This document shows, in pieces, positions 57,498 through 64,000 of a stretch of DNA of 64,000 bases (positions within the stretch are counted from its first letter, which is position 1; every line of letters starts with the position of its first letter). The stretch is taken from contig FTLJ01000514.1 of NCBI GenBank assembly GCA_900155495.1, positions 43,422 through 107,421 of the forward strand, given 5' to 3'. The notes beneath the pieces were generated by a model, which worked only from the letters and a program-made list of their open reading frames with translations, made no database searches and was not told the DNA's origin. The DNA comes from Porogramme epimiltina. Lineage: Eukaryota; Basidiomycota; Agaricomycetes; Polyporales; Polyporaceae. The translations under genes were made by a program, and so were the position numbers.

Positions 57498-57955
57498 AGA
57501 GAAAGAAAGGAGAGGCTCCGGCGCCAAATTGGTTTCAAGGCCATTACTGCGGCGTTGGCGCCCACGAATTCCTCTTGATCCGCTGCCTCGGTCGTCAACT
57601 TGGTAAGAATTTCAGCCTACCCACCTCTGTGCCGCTCCCGTTCCGCCTACCATACTCCCCCTCTCGAAATATTGTCTGACATATCGCACCTGAGTCTCGA
57701 TGGTGGCGAAGTCCGATGGTGAGCACCTCCACCAGTTTCTCAAATTCTCCTTGCTCGCACATTCGAACACCATCAAAACTACGTGGATCCTGTTTTACAA
57801 TTTATGACACCACTTTCACTACCGAATAGCCTTCACGAGCTGGGCAATTCCGAGAGGACGAATGAATGAAAAGTCTATCGTCGTCGGCTCGTCCCTTGCC
57901 GCTGCATCAAGAACGCAGACGAGTCCAACGAGCTTTGTTATGCGACTGACCGACC

Positions 57956-58205
57956 ATGACCTCGCCCTGGAGCCACCTCTTCAACTACGCTGGTTCCCTG
58001 TGGAAAGGCGAAACTCTCACCCTTAAGGTCGCGCCCACACAAACCGTGAAACACAGAGAGAAGCTTACGAGGGGATGCGCGCTGTGTCCGGTCGTGTTGG
58101 ATCCTAAAGACGTAATCAGGACGTTGAAGCTGGACAAGGCGATGAGAGACGCGGACGCGAAGATAGGGTTGTGCGATAGCTGGATAGGCGTCGCGGAGGG
58201 GGCTA
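57956..58205 (+). pseudogene. Possible phosphotransferase-like relic, C-terminal part
   Basis: An open frame reads ALCPVVLDPKDVIRTLKLDK, then AMRDADAKIGLCDSWIGVAE, which resembles the C-terminal part of the same phosphotransferase-like family whose N-terminal relic lies at 51490-51970. If so, each duplication unit kept a different end of one ancestral gene. The remaining 57498-57955 and 58206-58926 hold no recognised gene other than the copy 4 promoter. Confidence 0.35.
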
Positions 58206-58862
58206 GGCACCTAGCAGTGAGCACCACGATGATGTCAAGGCATGTTGCCAAACTGTGACGACGATGGAATAATAGACACAATTCATGTCGGCTAACGAAT
58301 GGACTGAGATCCTGACGTACTGGCCCTGAGACGATATGGACGAAGAGCCGCATATGTGCCTTGGTACGGCCTGTGTTATCCGTCCCTTCACGGTGTGCGG
58401 AATGCGTGTACTCATCATCAATCACAGCCGCCCCCGGGCCGGTGATCAGCAGCCCCTCAATCGCCGTATTCTCTTGCAGAACTTCAAGCCGTAACCATTG
58501 TTACCCAAGGGCTTCCATTCTTATTGTGCGTTTCTCGTAATTGTATTCTCATGCAGACTTGGGCAATTAATGCAGACATCTTGTTCGCATAGACCCCTCC
58601 CCCTGGACTGGAACGGTGACCCTTCAAGCGCATCACACTGACGGTACAAACAGTTATACCTAATACGCGTATAGGGGATGTGACCACTTTCACAGGAACT
58701 CATATGCGAGTAGAGCGCCACGGAGGAAGACCGGAGACCCGTGATCGACTGTGTGATCTGGATCTCGCGGGCTGTGCGACATCCACGAGGCGTATTCGAA
58801 TAGGACCGAGGACACCTTTTGACGGCGCGTCATTTGGACTGATCGCAGTGGCTGTTCGTAAG

Positions 58863-58870
58863 TATATATA
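58863..58870 (+). promoter_or_regulatory. TATA box, carboxypeptidase copy 4
   Basis: TATATATA 57-64 bp upstream of the ATG at 58927. Confidence 0.6.
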
Positions 58871-58926
58871 CATCGAGCGGCTGGTGCCTGGGCTAGCGCG
58901 TCCGGGTCCGTCTACTCCCCAGGACA

Positions 58927-61846
58927 ATGCGCGGCCCCTCTCGCTTCGCGACCCTTGTCGCAGTCCTGCCCTTGGTCCACGCCCAGCTAAGTACACCCAG
59001 TAGCTGGCCGCAGGACTACCCTGGCAAACCGTCAGGAGACTTCAGCCCAGAATGGCAGAAGTGTACGTCCCATCACTTCTTGAAGCTCACTGACATTCCG
59101 TTGACACCTCATTCAACAGACTTCGAGGTAACCGAGCCGTTGACAAACGTCACTTGGACGCTCCCGCGCAATTTTGCGGGAAACGTCGGGGTGAACAGGG
59201 CGGGCCACCCAAACAACACGCTCTTCTTTTGGGCGTTTGAAAAGGAGAACGGATCGCTGACCGCAGCCGCCGGCGACCGCGCGGACGAACCATGGGGCAT
59301 ATGGCTCAACGGCGGGTACGGCGTGTTCTCCCACGCGGACATCTACACGTGCGCCTAATACATACATCTATCTTCCAGCCCGGGCTCATCCAGTCTCATT
59401 GGACAAGCGTTCGAGGTAAGAGGCAGTACCAGCACATCGCTGGCGTCCACGGATTGCCACAGACGTAGATTGTTAATCTTTTCCCACACGTTAGAATGGG
59501 CCTGTTCATCTTAACGCCCAGCAACAACCTATTCAGAACAATTTCAGTTGGGACAAGGTGGCGGACTATGTCTGGGTCGACCAGCCTGTGTAAGAGTTCT
59601 TGCTACGGTATTCCGTATGTGCAACGCTGACGTCTAGCTAGTGGTGTTGGATGGTCGACTGCTGACTCCACAGGTTATGGTGTGTTCGGTAGCTTTGCCC
59701 ATCTAGCTAACACTAACCTTATTCTATGCTTCCAGTTCATGACGAAGATGAGACGGGTAGTGACTTTGTGAGTCCTGTAACTTGACGTGTCGGATCTACT
59801 GTCGCTGATAATTGTCTCTAAGATGGGCTTCTTGACCAACTTAGTGAAGGTGTTCCCAAGTTTGGCGACACGACCACTGCACGTCACCGGTGAAAGTTAT
59901 GCCGGAACTTATATAGTGCGTTACGTTTGTATCTACGCTCGCAATCCCTTGCTAATCCTGTTTTCAGCCCTACATCATGAAAGCATACTTCGGCTTAGAG
60001 AAGCCACCCGTGAACATTGCTAAGTTTGCGATAGGAGACGGGACCGTCGGAAACGGCATCGTCTTCAACGTTGTCCCGACGGTAGCGTGTCCACCTGCCC
60101 GCATCATTCAACATACTGACGAGTCCGTATTTTCCTTTACAGCTGACTATTGTTGAAACGTATCCCCAAGTGATCAATTACGACACTGATGAGTTTGAGT
60201 ACATGCGCGAACAGTAAGGGCGACGATTTCCCCCTAGTGCTCCTTATTGATTGCCCTCTAAGGAATCACCTTTGTGGCTTTGACCTCAACTTCACGTATC
60301 CGCAGACCGGAGGGCACTTCCCGACCCTCGAGCTCCCCCCTACAGCGGACTCTGCACGTGCTGCGAGCTCGGGACAGCGTTATCGCAAGCATCTTTCGAA
60401 GTCGTCCCTGAAAGCCCTCACAAAGGCAGCCGACAAAGCGAAGCGAGATGGATCGCTCACTCGGCGAGCAATCACTTTGAATGGGACCATCGACCCGTGG
60501 TACAATTGTGACCTTTGGAGTATGATGTACGAATACGCCGCCAACTTTTCTATGCCTTGGAGTGAGATTGCCTCTGCTCGTTACTACCAACCCCATGCTG
60601 ATATACCGTCCGTCTCTGCTTCATGAAGAGCAAGACGTCGACTTTAACTTTGACGTACGTTATAGGGCATGCAAGTGCTTGAGAATTAATCGATGCCAAA
60701 TACTCCCCGATCTATAGGTGTATCAAATTCCGGACGGGCTAGATCCTGAATCGCCCATCGACGGAGACCACTTTTACAATGGTGAGCGCTCTTGTGTAAC
60801 TCCTGCCGTTGGGCGTGAACTAGTACTTATGGTGGACTTCGATAGACCCTGCTGTGCGTGCCGCGATGCATGCGCCCACCAGCAAGCTATGGCAGTCATC
60901 TATACGGTATCCATTCCTGGGCGATCCTGTGGGTGGCGAAGACCTCAGTGAGTGGTCGCGGCGTCATGGCCTTGCTTAGATTCTCGTGCTAACGTGTACT
61001 TCGTAGGTCCGGAGTGGGTACCTACTGTGACAGACGCCTAGGAGTACAGCGGGCTGACCTCTTCTGTAGACCCATGGTATTCTTCGATGAGCTCGCGGCC
61101 AACGCTTCCGAGAAGGGCGTGCACGTTATTCTATACTCAGGAAACGATGACGCACTCGTCGCTCATCGTGGGACGGAAGGTACGTTAGTCACATGATGTA
61201 TTCTCTGTCTTGGTGCTCATGCGTCCTGTAGTCGTCATTCAGGTATATCTAGCTTTGTCACTACCAAGGTCAAGAGCTGACACCGAGACAGAACACTACT
61301 TTCGGCGGCATTCAAGGATTCTCACGCCGCCCGTCTACAGCTTGGTTCGACGACGATGGCAAACAGGCCGGCATCGTCCACCAGGAGCGGAACTGGACTT
61401 ACGTCCTCGTAGAAGGCGCAGGGCACCTGATACCCTACACCGCACCAGACAGGGTACATATCCCGTTTAACTTTCTTTCTACAGTAACGCTCAGCCCAAT
61501 TTCTTCCCCGTAGGGTCTCGTCCTCGCGCGCGAATTCATATTTGGATCTAACACCACTGGCCTCGTCTCCGGCGATAGCGTCGTCGGCGGAGAGGACGCT
61601 GCCCTCGCAGCCGACGCGATTCGCGGACAGGATGGTATTTACCTCGGCAGCATCTCGACGACCTCGACACTTTTCTATCCATCTGCAACGATAGCGGCGT
61701 GGAACTCGTTCATCGCGACCGCGACTGCAACCGCCACGACGTCGACTAACGGAGCGGTTCGTGGTGCGAGTGTTCCGGGGGCGCTGGGAGTTGTATTGAC
61801 TGTGGCTATAAGTGTGGTATTTGGCTCCCTATTTTGCTGTTTCTGA
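58927..61846 (+). CDS. Secreted serine carboxypeptidase (S10), copy 4
   Basis: Eighteen exons: 58927-59062, 59120-59315, 59379-59415, 59495-59589, 59642-59679, 59736-59767, 59823-59915, 59968-60081, 60143-60213, 60263-60561, 60629-60654, 60718-60781, 60846-60947, 61007-61013, 61070-61179, 61232-61242, 61292-61453, 61514-61846. All phases agree, giving 641 aa. Signal peptide ends near LPLVHAQ. Catalytic serine in GESYAGTY, aspartate in YSGNDDALVAHRG, histidine in EGAGHLIPYT. The end is hydrophobic (AISVVFGSLFCCF), which suggests GPI or membrane anchoring. Exon 14 is 7 nt and conserved in all copies. Exon 16 is 11 nt and exists only here and in copy 3; in copies 1 and 2 it is fused to the exon before it. 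This is the intact product of the local duplication. Confidence 0.93.
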
Positions 61847-62264
61847 GAGTTGTTGTATGTGCCGCTCGAGTTGTGATACCAGTAGACTCTAGTTATGTTC
61901 AATGTAACGTCTTGTGATGACATTCAGTGCTTCGAACGCGACATATGGAACACCTTTTCGGTGTATATGAATACTATGTCTGCGTACAAGAATGGATTGC
62001 CATATCATCATGGACTAGCTACAGGCCCCATTTCGACATACATCAAATTTGGATATGGCGAGGCGTTGTTTGGCATTGTTAATATCAGAAGCCAATAGCT
62101 TTGACGCTCGCTCGATTTGGGAGACAACCTTGGCCGAGCGTGTCAGGCTTGTGCTCACAACCTCGACCTCGGAACCCTCCCGAGACCGTCTGCGCACCAT
62201 CGGCTGAGTTCCCTCTGAAGGCTCTGGCTGGCGTGCTTCTTGTGCATCTATCCCTCTGAGCTAC
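61847..62264. other. Intergenic between copy 4 and NDUFAF7-like gene
   Basis: About 420 bp. Most of it is matched by 56954-57285 in the upstream duplication unit. It must hold the NDUFAF7-like promoter. No gene is recognised. Confidence 0.65.
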
Positions 62265-63955
62265 ATGCTCTGCCGTGCAGCTCAAGCCACGGTACGAACA
62301 TGGGCCTCTCCCACTAGACTCGCTTTCTCCGCGCCCTTCTCCACGACAGTCGTACGGAGCAAGAAGGCAGGCGCGCCCGAGGACAGGATCAACTACAACG
62401 ACAAGCTCTCCTTCTACGACGCTCCGGACGCGGAGCATGTCCACTACAAGCGCGTCACCGCGAACGACCTCGAGAAGGAGCAGGAGCCGCCGCGGCGCGT
62501 GAAGATGCTCGTCCGTGACTTTATCGAAGATTCGCTCTACAACCCCCACTACGGCTACTTCTCGAAGCAAGCGACCATCTTCTCCGCCCTTGACCCTATC
62601 GACTTCTCCACCATTCGGAGCACGGCCCATTTCGAAGCGGAGGTCACGGAGCGTTACGCGTCGTACGGGGTGGATGGGGAGGGCCCGGGCAAGCAGCTGT
62701 GGCACACGCCAACGGAACTGTTCAAGGTCAGCCACGCCTCTCACGTCGCGTCGCTCAAACTGACAGGTCAGGTCGGAAGCCGTACTACGGCCGCGCCATA
62801 GCGCAGTGCCTCGTTTCCGAGTACCTGCTCAAGTTCTTCCCGTACGAGGACTTCGTCATCTATGAAATCGGCGCGGGGAACGGCACGCTGGCGCAAGACA
62901 TCCTCGACTACCTGCAGCACGACTATCCCGACGTGTATGAACGCACGCGCTACAACATTATCGAGATCAGCGCCAACCTCGCCTCCCTCCAGAGGGAGAA
63001 ACTGTGCGCAGCGCACCCCTGTGTTACTGTGACGAACAAAAGCATATTCCGCTGGGATACACTGGAGCCAGCGCCATGCTACTTCCTCGCCATGGAGGTC
63101 ATCGTAAGTCCGCTCCTATATCGAGTGCATTGAACGTACGCCAACCTTTTGTAGGACAACTTTGCCCACGACTTAATACGATATGACCTTCGGACCCTCG
63201 AACCCTACCAGGGTATCGTTACGATAGACAAAAACGGCGACTTCAGCTCATACTACACCAAGGTCACGGACCCACTAATCAGCTCTTTCCTTGCTTTGCG
63301 TCGCTATCTCAACCACCCCCCTCCGGTCTCTCGCCTCCTCAAGCTCTCTCCCGCGCTGCGCACCTTCTACACCAACCTCCCATTCGCGCCGAACCTCTCC
63401 GCCCCGGAGTTCGTCCCGACCCGCCTCCTCACGCTCCTCCGCACCCTGCGCCGCCACTTCCCCCGGCACCGGCTCCTCCTCTCCGACTTTTCATCGCTCC
63501 CGAACACCATCCCAGGCGTGAACGCGCCGGTGGTCCAGACACGCTACCAAAACACGACGGTGCCGTGCGAGACGCTCTTCGTGCAGCAGGGCTACTTCGA
63601 CATCTTCTTCCCGACGCACTTCGAGCACCTCCGGGACATGTACGAGCACGTCCTCGCGCAGCCGCTGCCCGCGGGGGACGCGGACACGCGGCCTGCGCGC
63701 GTCACGCCGCTGAGCACGACCGCGTCGCCGCTGGAGGCGGGCCCGGGCTTCTTCTCGTCGTACCACCCGAAGACGCGGCGGACGCCCGTGGACGGCGTGC
63801 CGTCGAGCAGCGGGCTGCCGGTCGGGGAGCGCAAGTCGGCGGTGTACACGCACGCGGAGTTCATGGAGACGTACGCGGACGTGCGGCGGACGCGGCTGAG
63901 GAGCGGGGAGAACCCGCTGCTGGATACGTACAAGAATGTCAAGTTTTTGTTCTGA
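62265..63955 (+). CDS. NDUFAF7: NDUFAF7/MidA-type mitochondrial arginine methyltransferase
   Basis: Assembly factor for respiratory complex I; the animal protein dimethylates an arginine of NDUFS2. Three exons, 62265-62726, 62780-63103 and 63155-63955, give 528 aa. The N-terminus (MLCRAAQATVRTWASPTRL) is basic and Ser/Ala-rich, as for mitochondrial import. The fold follows: VKMLVRDFIEDSLYNPHYGY, LLKFFPYEDFVIYEIGAGNG (SAM motif I), YNIIEISANLASLQREKL, and AMEVIDNFAHDLIRYD. Near the end, VPCETLFVQQGYFDIFFPTH fits the family. The C-terminal half is Pro/Arg-rich and longer than in animals, as is common in fungi. A truncated copy of its first exon lies 5 kb upstream. The stop is 45 bp from the window end. 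Confidence 0.9.
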
Positions 63956-64000
63956 GGGGCGAGGAGGGGGTGGGCGGGCGGGGATGTTTTGTTCTACCCT

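Larger units (their letters stand above)
51530..57500 (+). repeat. Tandem segmental duplication, upstream unit
   Basis: This unit holds carboxypeptidase copy 3, its flanks and the first-exon fragment of an NDUFAF7-like gene. Its parts match the downstream unit (57585-62470) in order: 52018 with 58355, 52500 with 58840, copy 3 with copy 4, 57000 with 61890, and 57286 with 62265. Without the transposon inside copy 3 it is about 4.5 kb, near the 4.9 kb of the other unit. Edges are approximate. Confidence 0.85.
57585..62470 (+). repeat. Tandem segmental duplication, downstream unit
   Basis: Downstream partner of 51530-57500. It holds carboxypeptidase copy 4 and runs into the first exon of the intact NDUFAF7-like gene. 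Its order and flanks match the upstream unit apart from the transposon. Confidence 0.85.

Overview
The window reads as nuclear DNA of a filamentous basidiomycete, most likely an Agaricomycete and plausibly a wood-decay polypore. That placement is inference. It rests on dense genes cut by many 45-110 bp introns, GC-rich coding DNA, intron-bearing tRNA genes, and fungal families: a Rom2-type RhoGEF, Sec1, chitin deacetylase, Med4 and secreted S10 serine carboxypeptidases. Gene models below were built by hand from splice sites, reading phase and family motifs; transcripts were not available.

Layout: 0.5-2 kb, a small unrecognised gene followed by a decayed tandem copy. 2.6-3.2 kb, a His-pair repeat protein. 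5.7 kb, tRNA-Pro with an intron. 6.1-8.9 kb, carnitine O-acetyltransferase with a C-terminal peroxisomal signal. 9.5-20.5 kb, three co-oriented minus-strand genes tied to growth at the cell surface (RhoGEF ROM2, SEC1, chitin deacetylase). 21.5-25.8 kb, a multi-pass membrane protein and two short-chain dehydrogenases around a tRNA-Arg. 27.9-28.8 kb, a dual-specificity phosphatase. 30.3-33.2 kb, serine carboxypeptidase copy 1. 34.6-47.4 kb, MED4, a PB1/ZZ-finger (NBR1-like) protein, a small unknown protein, a CLC chloride transporter, an EEF1AKMT4-like methyltransferase and a TMEM14 protein.

48-64 kb is the most dynamic part. Carboxypeptidase copies 2, 3 and 4 lie head to tail. Copies 3 and 4 belong to a tandem segmental duplication of about 5 kb that also copied the first exon of the neighbouring NDUFAF7-like gene. 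The upstream NDUFAF7 copy is a truncated pseudogene with an early stop. Copy 3 is split by a roughly 1.4 kb insert that has an 8-bp flanking direct repeat, inverted terminal motifs and no transposase, so it looks like a non-autonomous DNA transposon. Relics of a phosphotransferase-like gene sit upstream of copies 3 and 4.

The other notable theme is gene structure: a 4-nt micro-exon in the chitin deacetylase, a 7-nt micro-exon conserved in all four carboxypeptidases, an 11-nt exon found only in copies 3 and 4, two GC-AG introns, a start-codon-only exon, and two unusually long introns. I found no evidence of CRISPR, a virus, a secondary-metabolite cluster or a clearly new defence-type system.
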